From assembly GCF_020497125.1 (NCBI RefSeq), contig NC_059094.1:4195733-4259732 (forward strand): a stretch of DNA of 64,000 nucleotides. The letters are read 5' to 3'. The stretch is from Mauremys mutica (taxonomy: Eukaryota > Chordata > Testudines > Geoemydidae). Positions 1 through 11,039 of the stretch are shown here, piece after piece (positions within the stretch are counted from its first letter, which is position 1; each line of letters begins with the position of its first letter). The position numbers were made by a program, and so were the translations under genes. The notes under the pieces are model-generated. The model was not told the DNA's origin, did not search any database, and worked only from the letters and a program-made list of their open reading frames with translations.

Positions 1-1663
1 CTCTCAGCTGGGCAAGAGCTGGATGCTCCCTGTGAAAGACATGCCAACCTGGACAGTGAAGCCCTTGGTTTGCGCTGGCCCAGAACACAGGGCCCCACAG
101 GAACCACTTAGCTGTACTGCACATTACGTGGGCCAGAGGCTGCTGGTTAAAGGGATACATAGAGTTGCCCTGGCTTTGTAGCTCAGGAAACTGCAATCTT
201 CTCCCCTTGTGACGCTTACATTCACAACTCCCCTCCTCAATCATTGTATGGAAGTACCCCCAGCTGACATGGAGTGGAACTGTTCTCTCTCTAATCCTCA
301 TCCCACCTGCAAACACCAGGCTTCTCTTTGCAAACTGCCTGTCGCTAGCACTAGTGTCAGTGCAGGGAGCTGCTGCAGTTTGAAAGGGCTCTTCTCTGCT
401 CCTGCTCCATTCCATTGGAGTGACCTGCCTGTCACCTTAGCTGGTTCCTTCTCCATTACTGCAGAGTGTGAAGGCTCTTGGAATGAGTCTGTACAAAACC
501 AATATTAGTGGCTGCAATAGCATCTGGCTCTGATTCAGCCCTCAAAGGCCCAGCCCATTGGCCACTCCATTGTGCTTAGGGTAATGGAGCCCCTAAGGAG
601 GGAGGACCTGCCATTACTCAGAATTCCTGCATTTCGAGTTGTTGAGTCAGAACCTGACAGTCACTTAAGCAAAGAGACTTTTTAAAATTCCCCCCTTTTT
701 TTTTTACCCTAATATTAAAAGAAGAAGAAAACAAATGTGCCATTTGTTTGACCTGGAATCTGAGATTCCTGCCAGCCCAGACTCAAGGCAATGGCCCCGA
801 TGAGATATAGCTGAATTTGTGGATTAGTCTTCTTATGCATGCAGCAACTCCATCACATTGGCTCTGGGGGATACGCTGGCACAGTGTATGCAATGAATGG
901 CAATTAATAGCATGATTTGCCTGTTCCTGCCTTCTCATCCTGAATGAACAGGGTAAAGATCCTTCTGAGAAGCCTTCCCGTCCTGCCCAATGGACACTGT
1001 GCAGTCTCACTCTAGTGCCATCATTTTGATTTCTTTTTTTAAAATGCTCTCAAAAATATGAAAAGCCCTCAGAGCTAAATTCACTTGAATTGAGCCAAGA
1101 CAAAAATCTCTGTCATTGTTATGGCGATTGGCATGGCCTCGCCTCAGCATCGCAGTGAATCCTGCTGAGAATGATCAAACAGTGGAACTGGAAAAGGCCT
1201 CTTCAATCACAGCCCAACCCATGGCCCCATGAGCCAGTGCTGGCTTGTTCTCCATACTGTATCTTTCAGAGTGTAAGAAAAGCTGAGGGTTGCAGCGAGC
1301 AGACAGTTGGATTCAGTATAAGGAGATTGCTACTGCAAATAAATGCAAGGAGTTAAAGGCAGAGCTAGAAGAATTTGCTACAAGTTACAACATGAAAAGA
1401 CAGCATCCTTGTAGTGCATAGGCCCTGGTCCTTGCTCAGCATTCCCTGAGGTTAGCTTCATTTCCACTTCTGTTTGATCTGTTCAGAGACAAAGTGTTGG
1501 ACTGTAGCTCAGTTTCCTTTCCACATCAGGCCCTACATTGCTTACCAATGCTGCAAACAGAGCTTTGTAGAGTCAGCTGCAATATAAGAAGTGATTGGGG
1601 CTGTTTACTGGCATTGGGATCAGCTATTCAACTGCCACAATTGGCCTGCGTGACTTCTACAGC
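1..1663. other. No recognisable feature
   Basis: I see no repeat family, coding exon or RNA gene here. The base composition is mixed with short A/T runs (for example near 690). Open frames in this stretch are short and resemble no protein I know. It is probably intergenic or intronic unique sequence. Confidence 0.5.
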
Positions 1664-1734
1664 TGACTTTAAAAAAGGGAAGAAGGAGGATCTGGGGAAC
1701 TACAGGCCAGTCAGCCTCACCTCAGTCTTGAACA

Positions 1735-2132
1735 AAAAAACTTCAGAAACAGACTTCAAAGAGAAACAGCAAAACTAAAATTCATTTGCAAGTTTAACAC
1801 CATTAATTTGGGCTTGAATAGAGACTGGGGCTGGCTGATTACAGAAGCAGCTTTGCCTCTCCTGGAATTGACACCTCCTCATCAATTATTGGGAGTGGAC
1901 CTGATTGAATTGGCCCTGTCAGCACTGGTTCTCCACTTGTGAGGTAACTCCCTTCTCTTCATGTGTCATTATAGAATGCCTGCATCTGTAACTTTCACTT
2001 CATGCATCTGAAGAAGTGGGCTTTTTACCCACAAAAGCTTATGCCCAAATAAATCTGTTAGTCTTTAAGGTGCCACCGGACTCCTTGTTGTTTTTGTGGA
2101 TACAGACTAACACGGCTACCCCCTGATACTGG
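1735..2132 (+). mobile_element. Penelope-like element 3' end inserted in CR1
   Basis: The start corresponds to the end of a PLE ORF, just after the GIY-YIG endonuclease: it matches the more complete copy at 59054-60226 (RLQRETA...FICKF region) but is frameshifted. The 3' UTR follows, with the GAAGAAGTGGG hairpin at 2003-2043 and the terminal TAACACGGCTACC at about 2109-2121. CR1 sequence resumes at GGAAAAATCATGG, so the PLE is younger than its CR1 host. It is strongly 5'-truncated. No clear TSD could be set by eye. Confidence 0.85.
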
Positions 2133-2527
2133 AAAAATCATGGAGCAGGTCCTCAAGGAATCAATTCTGAAGCACTCAGAGGAGAGGAAAGTGATCAGGA
2201 ACAGTCAGCATGGATTCACCAAGGGCAAGTCATGCCTGACCAACCTAATTGCCTTCTATGAGGAGATAACTGGCTCTGTGGATGAGAGGAAAGCAGTGGA
2301 CGTGTTATTCCTTGACTTTAGCAAAGCTTTTGATATGGTCTCTCACAGTATTCTTGCTGGCAAGTTAAAGAAGTATGGGCTGGATGAATGGACTCTAAGG
2401 TGGATAGAAAGCTGGCTAGATCGTCGGGCTCAATGGGTAGTGTTCAATGGCTCCATGTCTAGCTGGTATCATTAATGTTCTGGAGGATGGCATGGACTGC
2501 ACCCTCAGCAAGTTTGCAGATGACACT

Positions 2528-3246
2528 TGTGATGGGTTGGATCACAGAAACCCTCTTGGGAGCTGCCACCTGATGTGCCAAGACTACGTCTACCCCTGCT
2601 TTCCCTGCCAGCTCGGGACCCCAGCACCCTGTCTTGCTGAGTCAGACACACCCCTCTGCTCCAACACAGACCCAGGGTCACTGCCCTTTGTTCCAGTTTC
2701 TTTCAGGTATCCTGGGGTGCGGAGAGGCTCTCTCTTTAGCCAGCTGAAGACAAAATGGAGGGGTCTCCCAGGGGTTTAAATAGACTTTCTCTTGTGGATG
2801 GAGACCCCCTCCTCACTCCTATGCAAAGTCCAGCTCCAAGATGGAGTTTAGGAGTCACCTGGGCAAGTCACATGTCCATGCATGACTCAGTTTCTTACCA
2901 GTAGCAGCCATGGGTCACATGCTACCTTGAACGTCCTCAAGTGGACTTCTTATGTGGATTGGAGCCTTCCAAGATTCGCTGTCCTTTAAGTGTTTCTTGA
3001 TTAGGTACTTAACTTCAACATTCCTTTCTCCAGGAACTGACCAAATGCTCTGCTAAGATTATTTAGAAATCAAGCCAGTATACAGCCAATATTCATAACT
3101 TCGAATACAAAAATGATACATTCATACAAAAGGAATGAATAGATTCAGTAGATCATAACCTTAACAGCAATATATTACATGGCATATGTAGCATAAAACA
3201 CATTCTAAGCATATTTCCATAAAGCCTTATGGGAGGTACTGTCACA
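2528..3246 (-). mobile_element. Solo LTR (LTR retrotransposon/ERV) in CR1
   Basis: A 719-bp segment bounded by TGTGATGGG and GTCACA. It is flanked by the perfect 5-bp duplication ACACT (2523-2527 and 3247-3251), where the CR1 reading should be continuous. The element reads on the minus strand: minus-strand sequence near 2780 has a TATTTAAA-type TATA box, and the AT-rich part at 3060-3200 resembles the 5' part of the LTRs at 55552-56793 and 61290-62147. No internal retroviral genes lie on either side, so it is a solo LTR left by LTR-LTR recombination. Confidence 0.85.
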
Positions 3247-4126
3247 ACACTAACCCGGGAGGAGTTGTAGATACGCTGGAGAGTAGGGATAGGATTCAGA
3301 GGGACCTAGACAAATTAGAGGATTGGGCCAAAAGAAACCTGATGAGGTTCAACAAGGACAAGTGCAGAGTCCTGCACATAGGACAGAAGAATCCCATTCA
3401 CTGCTACAGACTAGGGACCAAATGGCTAGGCAGCAGTTCTGCAGAAAAGGACCTAGGGGTTACAGTGGATGAGAAGCTGGATATGAGTCAACAGTGTGCC
3501 CTTGTTGCCAAGAAAGCTAACGGCATTTTGGGCTGTATAAGTAGGGGCATTGCCAGCAGATCAAGGGACGTGATCATTCCCCTCTATTCGGCACTGGTGA
3601 GGCCTCATCTGGAGTATTGTGTCCAGTTTTGGGCCCCACACTACAAGAAGGATGTGGAAAAATTGGAAAGAGTCCAGCGAAGGGCAACAATAATGATTTG
3701 TGGGCTGGAGCACATGACTTATGAGGAGAGGCTGAGTGAACTGGGATTGTTTAATCTGCAGAAGAGAAGAGTGAGGGGGGGTTTGATAGCTGCTTTCAAC
3801 TACCTGAAAGGGGGTTCCAAAGAGGATGGCTCTAGACTGGTCTCAGTAGTACCAGATGACAGAACGAGTAGTAATGGTCTCAAGTTGCAGTGGGGGAGGT
3901 TTAGGTTGGATATTAGGAAAAACTTTTTCACTAGGAGAGTGGTGAAGAACTGGAATGGGTTACCTAGGGAGGTGGTGGAATCCCCTTCCTTAGAGGTTTT
4001 TAAGGTCAGGCTTGACAAAGCCCTGGCTGGGGTGATTTAGTTGGGGATTGGTCCTGCTTTGAGCAGGGGGTTGGACTAGATACCTCCTGAGGCCCCTTCC
4101 AACCCTGAGATTCTATGATTCTATGA

Positions 4127-4309
4127 CTTTTTGTCTAGTTCCAAGCGTCTCCTCACACTCCTCCATTGGAAACACGACTTCACTCTTTCCCCTCTATAGA
4201 ATACCATTGCATAATCTATGAGCATAGCTGCAACCGTGTCACACCGAACAGATTTGTCTCAGTGGTTCCTTGTGCTCTCTTTGTTGTATCCACCTGTTAG
4301 CTCTTATTT
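4127..4309. other. No recognisable feature
   Basis: Short spacer between the CR1 3' tail and an L2-like tail. Nothing recognisable. Confidence 0.4.
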
Positions 4310-4400
4310 ATCGCTAGGCTGGAAGCTCTTTGGGGCAGGGACATACTTGGTTATGTTTTCGTACAGCACCCAGCACGATGCGGCCCTGGGACAACATTTT
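4310..4400 (+). repeat. L2/MIR-like 3' tail relic
   Basis: The phrase GCTCTTTGGGGCAGGGAC followed by CAGCACCCAGCACGATG matches the conserved 3' tail shared by L2 LINEs and L2-mobilised SINEs of amniotes. It is old and diverged. The following 4400-4724 has no firm assignment. Confidence 0.55.
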
Positions 4401-4724
4401 CATAAATGCCGTAGTGACTTAGGAGCCTATGTACCATTCTCAGAAGCGATGGAGACACTTAGAACTTGGCTCCCAACCACCTCAGCATCTTTGAAAACAA
4501 TACTTGTCTTGGTCTATGGCTTCGCTGGATTGCAGCACAAAGACAGATCATCACGAGCAGCATCTCTCTACAGAGCCCATTTCACAACCCAATGCTGGCT
4601 ATTGTACAGGGCAAGTCCTGCTCTAATGGTGACTAATTCCCTACTGCTGTGTTCTGGAGAGGCCAGGCACCACTGGTGGGCTGAACTGCCTCTGGTTGCA
4701 CAGCACCACACTGCACTAAGAGGA

Positions 4725-4770
4725 GACCCCGCCAGGTATAAGGGGAAACCTGCACACCCCAGCGGGAGTG
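4725..4770 (+). repeat. 46-bp direct repeat, copy 1
   Basis: Identical over 46 bases to 5663-5708 (it begins GACCCCGCCAGGTATAAG and ends AGCGGGAGTG). Flanks of the two copies differ. It may be a shared fragment of one unrecognised repeat family or a local duplication. Confidence 0.8.
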
Positions 4771-4989
4771 TTAGAAGACTTTGGAGGTCTGGTGAAGCCT
4801 GTGGCTCTCTGCTTCTCAATTCTGAGTGAGCCCAGCGAATTTTTCATCAAGACCTAAATCGCTTCCTCATATGTCAACACGCTGTGACCTACCACAGCGC
4901 TATGTGCTTTCTGCCTGCCTGGTGAAATAGCTCCTGATACCTGATACCTTGTGTTTGGGCCATAATCAGGGATAGATGGTGGCTGAACT

Positions 4990-5107
4990 CCATGTCAGTG
5001 CACAAAGGAGGGGGTGGGCAGAGTGGGGGTGGGAAGAGGTGGAGCAAGGGGCCCTTGGGAGAAGGGGTAGAGTGGGGGTGGGGCCTTGGGAAAGTTGGCG
5101 CCTGTGA
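4990..5107 (+). mobile_element. Right end of a hAT-like MITE
   Basis: G-rich stretch ending in AAGTTGGCGCCTGTG. This matches the right half of the element at 25621-25952, which ends in AAGTTGGCACCTATG. The left half is missing, so this is a truncated relic. Confidence 0.55.
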
Positions 5108-5287
5108 ATGGGAGGGAGTCTTGTCTGTGCCAGCTGGGTGTCAGCTCCCTGGCATGGGGTGTATCGACTCCATGCTGACTTGGCAACCAAGGAGTTAATG
5201 AAGCAAACACCCACCAGCACTGATTGGGAGCCCCACAGCAGCTGGGAGAGTACAAGTGCTGGGAAGCAGAGGGCCAGTGGCTGCCAC

Positions 5288-5407
5288 AGGAGCCGGCCGG
5301 CTGGAGAAGGAAAGTCCAGGAGCCGGCCGGCTGGAGAAGGAAAGTCCAGGAGCCGGCCGGCTGGAGAAGGAAAGTCCAGGAGCCGGCCGGCTGGAGAAGG
5401 AAAGTCC
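5288..5407 (+). repeat. 30-bp GC-rich minisatellite, 4 units
   Basis: Four near-identical 30-bp units, each containing GAGCCGGCCGGCTGGAGAAG. The period is divisible by three, so several frames stay open through it and give artefactual repeat peptides. There is no sign that it is coding. Confidence 0.95.
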
Positions 5408-5662
5408 TGCCTGAAGGCTGGTGAGAAGCTACCCCCAGAGCAGGGATGACCAGCTCCATGGGCTGGAGAGGCCACAGAACCAAGACAGATAGAAAGGAGC
5501 TCAGGGTCCTGCAGGAGGAGATGCTGAGGCTTATTTCACTTGCCTGGTGTAAGAGCCTTGAGCTGGAACCCAGTGGAGTGGGCTGGCCTGGGCTGCCCTA
5601 CCGACCGCTCAGAGACGTAAAACCAAAGGGGTTTCCAGACCCCCTGAGGACCAGGACCAGCT

Positions 5663-5708
5663 GACCCCGCCAGGTATAAGGGGAAACCTGCACACCCCAG
5701 CGGGAGTG
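5663..5708 (+). repeat. 46-bp direct repeat, copy 2
   Basis: Second copy of the 46-bp sequence at 4725-4770, 100% identical by eye. It follows the minisatellite. Confidence 0.8.
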
Positions 5709-5859
5709 AAAGTAAGGCCCTTCCGAGCCCGGCCCAGAGGAGCTGCTGGCCACCCCACCAGAGCAAGCAGACTCTGAGCAGTGTTCCGTCTGGCCAAAGG
5801 GCGTGCTGTCGCGTTAGCACACCAGCTCCCACTCCCTGCACCCCCAGCCTGTCAGCCAC

Positions 5860-6420
5860 TCACGCATCCTCCTCTGGGCTACACCAGAAATCCCAGCTCC
5901 TCCATTCCCACAGGTACAGCGGACGCCACCTCACCACTTTACCTTAGCCCATCGCTCCTGGACCACACACAGCACGTGAGTTCAAGTACAGTAACAGAAA
6001 AGGACATTTATTTAAGAGATTCAAACAGGAACAAGTACGAGTAATGGAAACAGATGGTTACATACAAAACAAAATTGTAAAACGCAAACTAGGGCCTCTG
6101 CTTATAAACAGTTCCCTTTCCTAGCTAAGAATGGATTTCTCATTCCAAAGTGCAGTCTTTTGCAGCATTTGCCAGTCCCAAGGAGACAGGACCCAGTTTT
6201 TCATGAAGCAACCCTGCTCATTAAGGTACCCATCCATGGAGGGATGCAGAGTGTCTTTCTCCACCCTCTGATATACAGAAGCAGGCCTTTGTCTTTATTC
6301 ACAGACAGAGCCACCCCCTTGCTGTCATGTCATTCCTTGTCACTGCCAAGTGCTTTGGATGTTTATAGTTTGTCTCTGATGGGTTTTCATTGAGTTTTCT
6401 GGGTTGTAGTAGTGGTGGAC
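5860..6420 (-). mobile_element. Probable LTR fragment, antisense
   Basis: On the minus strand there is an AATAAA-type signal (plus-strand CATTTATTTAAGAG near 6003) within a long non-coding stretch that has the composition of LTR U3/R regions. Borders, TSD and internal genes are not visible, so the call is tentative. The rest of 5709-6566 holds nothing else I recognise. Confidence 0.35.
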
Positions 6421-7360
6421 GATTGAGCGACACATTACATAACTGATAGCCAGAGAGGGGTGAAAATTCTCTCCTGCTTGAATGGGTCATCACCGTGAAG
6501 ACTCCTTCACTCCAGCATCACAAGGACATAATTTTCAATAGTTATATTAGTCCTCAAATACTCATAGGTGGCGAGTTATATGGGCTCACGGTGCCCAGGC
6601 TCCAGCAATATTCAGGGCAATGTTCGGGTCCGGGTCTCTGCCCCAGCCCACCTGCCGCCCCCTCACGCCTCCCTCAAGTGTCCCCCAGCCCCCACTTGCT
6701 GCCCCCACTCGCCTGCCCGGGTCCCCGGAGGAGAGCGTCCCTGTCTCTCCCCTGCAGCTCCATGCTGCCTCCCTGCATCAACTGCCGCCGCAGGGTCCTA
6801 GTGTCCCCCATGCACTGCTGCCAGGGCAGAGTGACTCTGAGTCTGCCCTTCCCCCTCAGACCCTTTCATTTCCGAATGGGATCCTCCACAAGCACCGGGC
6901 CCCCCCCTTCCTCAGTCACTACTGCTGCCCCATGCTGGACACGGGACAGCCCCACCCCCCACCCCCAGTGAGGCTACAGTGAGAGGCAGCAGCAGGGGAG
7001 GATGCACACATGTGATGGCAGCCCCCGCCCCCCAGCACCCACTGCAGGGGAGACAAGGGGGCTTCCTGTACCTAAGAGGGGCCCTAGGAGCACATGCAGT
7101 GACAGTGGTGCAAGGTGAGTGTGGTGCAGGGGGGAAGTGGGGGAGGCCCTCCCCCAGAGTTCACTGCTGCCTGTGGGGAGAGGGCTGGGGGAATCCTCCT
7201 CTCTGGCCCTTGCCCCGGAGCAGCCTGTCTGCACCCCAAACTCCTCATTCCCAGCCCTGCCCCATCCCAGAGCCCTCACCCCCTGCACCTCAACCCTCCA
7301 CCCCAGCCCTGAGCCCCTCCCACACCCCAAACCCCTCATCCCCAGCCCCACCCCAGAGCC

Positions 7361-7582
7361 CAGGGCCGGCTCCAGGGGTTTTGCCGCCCCAAGCAGCCCC
7401 TCTCCCCCCCCGCACAAAAGCTGCGGTCGCGATCTGCGGCAATTCAGCGGGAGGTCCTTCTCTCCAAGCGGGAGTGAGGGACCCTCTGCCGAATTGCCGC
7501 GGAATACTCAAAAGTGCCGCCCCGCTCCGGAGTGGCTGCCCCAAGCACCTGCTTGATAAGCTGGTGCCTGGAGCTGGCCCTG
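7361..7582. mobile_element. hAT MITE (CAGGGCCGGC type)
   Basis: Begins CAGGGCCGGCTCCAGG and ends with the imperfect inverse (TGGTGCCTGGAGCTGGCCCTG). It is flanked by a 7/8 matching 8-bp TSD, CCAGAGCC at 7353-7360 and CCGGAGCC at 7583-7590. An 8-bp TSD with CAGGG/CCCTG ends is the hAT hallmark. Same family as 13621-13916 and 45690-46093. Non-autonomous. Confidence 0.9.
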
Positions 7583-7777
7583 CCGGAGCCCTCACATTTT
7601 TACATTATTTAAAAAAATATACAGTAACTCCTCACTTAATGTTGTAGTTATGTTTCTGAAAAATGCTACTTTAAGTGAAATGATGTTAAGCGAATCCAAT
7701 TTCCCCATAAGAATTAATGTAAATGGGAGGTTAGGTTCCAGGGAATTTTTTTTTTTGCCAGACAAAAGACTATATTT

Positions 7778-7778
7778 G

Positions 7779-7812
<34 letters not shown>

Positions 7813-7815
7813 GTA
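7778..7815 (+). repeat. (TA)n microsatellite
   Basis: A run of TA dinucleotides passing into CACACA, inside the 7622-9412 element. The equivalent position in the copy at 49833-51981 is also TG/TA-rich, so it belongs to the family. Confidence 0.9.
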
Positions 7816-8209
7816 TACGTTTTAAACAAACAATTGAATACTGTACACAGCAATGATGATTGTGAAGCTTGTTGAGGTGGAGGAGTCAGAGGGTGGGATA
7901 TTTCCCAGGGAATGCCTTACTGCTAAATGATGATCTAGCACTCGGCTAAGCCCTCAAGGGTTAACACGTTGTTGTTAGTGCAGCCTCACACTCTGTAAGG
8001 CAGCAGGAATGGAGCGGGGAGGGAGGAAGACAGCATGACAGAGACAGAGACATGGACACACACCCTGTGAGAGAGCAGCTGCTGTCAGCAAGCTCCCTCC
8101 ATTCTGAGCCCTGTCGTGTCCCCCCTTGCTCTGTGGAGGTGGGGGTCAGGAACGGGAGAGGAGAACACCCTGACAACAGCACCCCTCTTCCCCCTCCCCC
8201 TCCTGCACA

Positions 8210-8331
8210 GAGGGTGACCAGACAGCAAATGTGAAAAATCAGGATGGGAGGGGGGGTAATAGGAGCCTATATAAGAAAAAGACCCCAAAATCAGGACTGT
8301 CCCTATAAAATCGGGACATCTGGTCACCCTA
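8210..8331. mobile_element. hAT MITE (AGGGTGACCAGA type), copy 1
   Basis: AGGGTGACCAGACAGC...ATCTGGTCACCCT with perfect inverted ends, inside the 7622-9412 element. It is flanked by a perfect 8-bp TSD, CCTGCACA, at 8202-8209 and 8332-8339. It is a palindrome-prone 122-bp MITE; three more copies lie at 11040, 12261 and 45279. Confidence 0.92.
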
Positions 8332-8611
8332 CCTGCACAGCAAGCAAGAGGCTCCCAGAGCAGCTCCAAGGCAGAGGGCAGGAACAGCACACGGCAGTGG
8401 GTGGGAGGGACACCTGAACTGCCCAGCAATTGATAGCTGGCCAGCAGCCACACAGGGAACTTAGGGGAGCTGATAGGGGGGCTGTCCCCCTACCCCCCAC
8501 AAGCTAGCTCCAACAGGCTGCTCTTTCTGCAAGCAGTGGACAAAGCAGGTGGCTGCCAAACAACACTATAAGGGAGCATTGGGCAACTTTAAACGAGCAT
8601 GTTCTCTAAGT

Positions 8612-9345
8612 CGGAGGTTCTCAAACTGTGGTCCATGCACCACCAGTGATCCGCGAACTCCATTCAGGTGGTCCGTGAGTAGTTCCCGCTAAGGTGCACT
8701 CCTGGGCGGCTGCACATGAGAGAATGAAGGGCCACCCACCTAATTAGTGGAGCCGTGCAGGTGTGGCTCCTCTAATTAGTTGCCTGGGCCCTGGAGAAGA
8801 TGCACATGTAAGGTGAGGTGGTGGCCTCGGGGGGATGGGGAGTAGGGGGCAGTGGTGTGAGAAGAGGGGGTGCGGGGAATTTGGGACGTGCAGGGCTACG
8901 GCGGCCAGAGAAAGAGGCTCAGGGCTGCAGCTGCTGGGGAGAGACCCTCTTCCTTCCTCACTTCAGCTCTGTGGCTGCTGTGGCAGGGAAGAGACCCTGC
9001 TCCTTTCCAGCCTGAGCTCAGGGGCTGCTGCGGTGGCGAGAGAGGGAGAGGCCCCCCTTCTTCCCAGTCCCAGCTTGGGGGCTGCTGCGGCAGGGGCGAG
9101 AGGGCACATCCATCGCATTCGAAAGGTTCAGCCGACTGATATTAAAATATGAGTTGTGTGCTTTTATGTGTAGAACAAAAAAAGCTAATTATTATTTGGG
9201 GGGTTTTATATAGCACTTTTACCCAAAGCACTTTACAATAGTTATCTAATGGTACATACAACATTTGGAAAGATCATTAAGAGATCTGCCAAGATCCTCA
9301 GCAATTTTCACATGGTCTGCGGAAAAAAAAGTTTGAGAGCCACTG
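8612..9345. mobile_element. hAT-Charlie-like non-autonomous element
   Basis: Ends GGTTCTCAAACT and GTTTGAGAGCCACTG are the classical Charlie-type hAT termini. The 8-bp TSD matches 7/8 (CTCTAAGT at 8604-8611, CTCTAATT at 9346-9353). It is 734 bp with a G-rich middle (8810-9110) and no transposase. Nested inside 7622-9412. Confidence 0.92.
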
Positions 9346-9505
9346 CTCTAATTGATCAGCAATGTAACAACAAAACAACACTAACTGGATGACTTTAAGT
9401 GAGGAGTTACTGTATATTGGCTTACAAGGCAGGTGTGTATGGGGGTGCGGGGGCGGGACTTGGACCTGTTCTGAGCACCACTAAAAATTATACAAACCTG
9501 CCACC

Positions 9506-10158
9506 CCTGCCAATACTGTCCCTACACACATCTGATAAATACCAAGAAGGTGGTGTATTAGGTGCAGTGAGTTTGTCAGGTCTGAGACAGGAGTGGCTTG
9601 TAATGAATGGTGAACTCTTTGCCAGATGGCACCAATGGAGCTCTGTGTCACAGAGGGGCAAGGTGAGGCCAAATCCATTATATTCTCTGCTCTCCCTGAT
9701 GCCTTTCAGGCTTTCCCTTTGGGAGAGTGATTTTTCAGTATGTGACATCTAGATCAGCAGCTGCTGGTGCAAGAAGCTTGATTTCAGCAGTGACACATGA
9801 AAGGGCTTTGGGGACACAAAGGGCAGTCTCCCTCTGGTGAAATGCACCAAACTGTCCAGGGCAAAAGTAAATTTTATTGCAAGGTTGAAAAAAAAAAAAA
9901 GAACCAGGAAAAAAGACCAGTTTCCCTTTCCCAGTTATCAAGAGTCAGGGATCTACAGGAGTCACCTCATCTGGTACAATTGGGAATTGCAATAGAATGT
10001 ATGTTCTTAGCTAGGAAGGGGTGTAAAATGCACAGGGAACATTTGATGATGGAAAGATGTTCTGGGATTAGCAGGAGGATCATTCTGTGTGAGGTCACCA
10101 AGCAGAGATCCCGTTTAGGGGCACATTTTCAGATGGTCAGCTTCCTTTTACTTGGCAT
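9506..10158. other. No recognisable feature
   Basis: Apparently unique sequence with an A15-like run near 9890. Nothing coding or repeat-like is recognised. Confidence 0.4.
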
Positions 10159-10915
10159 AGACTCATAGACTTTAAGGTCAGAAGGGACCATTATGATCAT
10201 CTAGTCAGACCTCCTGCACAATGCAGGCCACAGAATCCCATCCATCCACTCCTGGAACAAATTCCTAACCTATGTCTGAGTTATTGAAGTCCTCAAATTG
10301 TGGTTTGAAGACCTCAAGCTGCAGAGAATCCTCCAGCAAGTGACCCGTGCCCTACGCTGCAGAGGAAGGCGAAAAACCTCCAGGGCCTCTGCCAATCTGC
10401 CCTGGAGGAAAATTCCTTCCTGACCCCAAATATTGCAATCAGTTAAACCCTGAGCATGTGGGCAAGACTCACCAGCCAGCACTCAGGAAAGAATTCTCTG
10501 TAGTAACTCAGATCCCATCTCATCTAACATCCCATCACATTTAACATCCCATCACAGACCACTGGGCATATTTACCTGCTAATAATCAAAGATCAATTGC
10601 CAAAACTAGGCTATCCCATCATACCATCCCCTCCATAAACTTATCAAGCTTAGTCTTGAAGCCAGATATGTCTTTTGCCCCCACTACTCCCCTTGGAAGG
10701 CTGTTCCAGAACTTCACTCCTCTGATGGTTAGAAACCTTCGTCTAATTTCAAGACTAAACTTCCTAGTGTCCAGTTTATATCCATTTGTTCTTGTGTCCA
10801 CATTGGTACTAAGCTTAAATAATTCATCTCCCTCTCTGATATTTATCCCTCTGATATATTTATAAAGAGCAATCATATCCCCCTCAGCCTTCTTTTGGCA
10901 TAATTTATACTTGCA
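10159..10915 (-). mobile_element. CR1-like LINE 3' end, antisense
   Basis: The minus strand encodes the C-terminal end of a CR1 ORF2 (10619-10876, with FSLEIRRRFLTIRGVKFWNSLP, typical of CR1 C-termini). It is followed by a long 3' UTR down to 10159, where CATAGACTTTAAGGTCAGAAG marks the element end. The 5' break is near 10915. This family has a different tail from the ATTCTATGA copies elsewhere in the window. Confidence 0.85.
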
Positions 10916-11039
10916 AAATTCATTGCCAGAGTTTCCTAGCTGCTCTTCAGTTGCAGGGGCAAATCATGCACGTAGGGGTGCAGATCCTCAGATCAGCATC
11001 TGCAACTCATTTTCTGCATCCAAAGTTTTCAGGTGCAAA

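Larger units (their letters stand above)
1664..4126 (+). mobile_element. CR1 LINE, 5'-truncated, interrupted twice
   Basis: Sense CR1 non-LTR retrotransposon remnant carrying the ORF2 reverse transcriptase. The pieces are 1664-1734 (frame with [10 protein letters not shown]), about 2133-2527 (QHGFTKGKSCLTNLIAFYEE and the [12 protein letters not shown] palm motif, then FADDT) and 3252-4126. The last open piece, 3342-4040, encodes the thumb and C-terminal region. The 3' UTR ends with two ATTCTATGA-type units at about 4109-4126, the usual CR1 terminus. A PLE sits at about 1735-2132 and a solo LTR at 2528-3246. Between 2460 and 2470 the segment normally linking the palm motifs is deleted, shifting the frame. 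It is a dead copy; sequence upstream of the RT (endonuclease, ORF1) is absent. Confidence 0.93.
7622..9412. mobile_element. DNA transposon with CAGTAACTCCTCACTTAA ends
   Basis: Near-perfect TIRs of about 18 bp: CAGTAACTCCTCACTTAA at 7622 and its inverse ending at 9412. A TATA on each side may be a 4-bp TSD. A second copy, reverse-oriented, lies at 49833-51981 and shares the internal (TA)n, the ACTCTGTAAGGCAGCAGGAA region and other blocks. This copy carries two younger insertions (8210-8331 and 8612-9345). No transposase is visible. Superfamily undetermined. Confidence 0.85.
6567..9505. mobile_element. Outer DNA transposon of a nested stack
   Basis: Imperfect terminal inverted repeats (TIRs): GGTGGCGAGTTATATGG...CGGTGCCC at the left, and the inverse at the right, running from about 9466 (GAGCACCACT) to AACCTGCCACC ending at 9505. 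The same pair bounds 31102-32095. The body is C-rich low-complexity DNA (6640-7360). It has been hit by a hAT MITE at 7361 and by a 1.8-kb DNA element at 7622. No transposase is encoded. A clear TSD was not found, so the superfamily is open; end structure and company suggest hAT. Confidence 0.7.

Noticed and set aside
4218..4829. 203-codon plus frame
   Set aside because: Includes an L2-like tail and part of the 46-bp repeat; no recognisable domain.
5108..5449. Repetitive peptide frames on both strands
   Set aside because: Produced by the 30-bp minisatellite, whose period is a multiple of three.
6495..7647. Pro-rich open frames of 100-220 codons
   Set aside because: C-rich low-complexity core of a DNA transposon; no motif and many competing frames.
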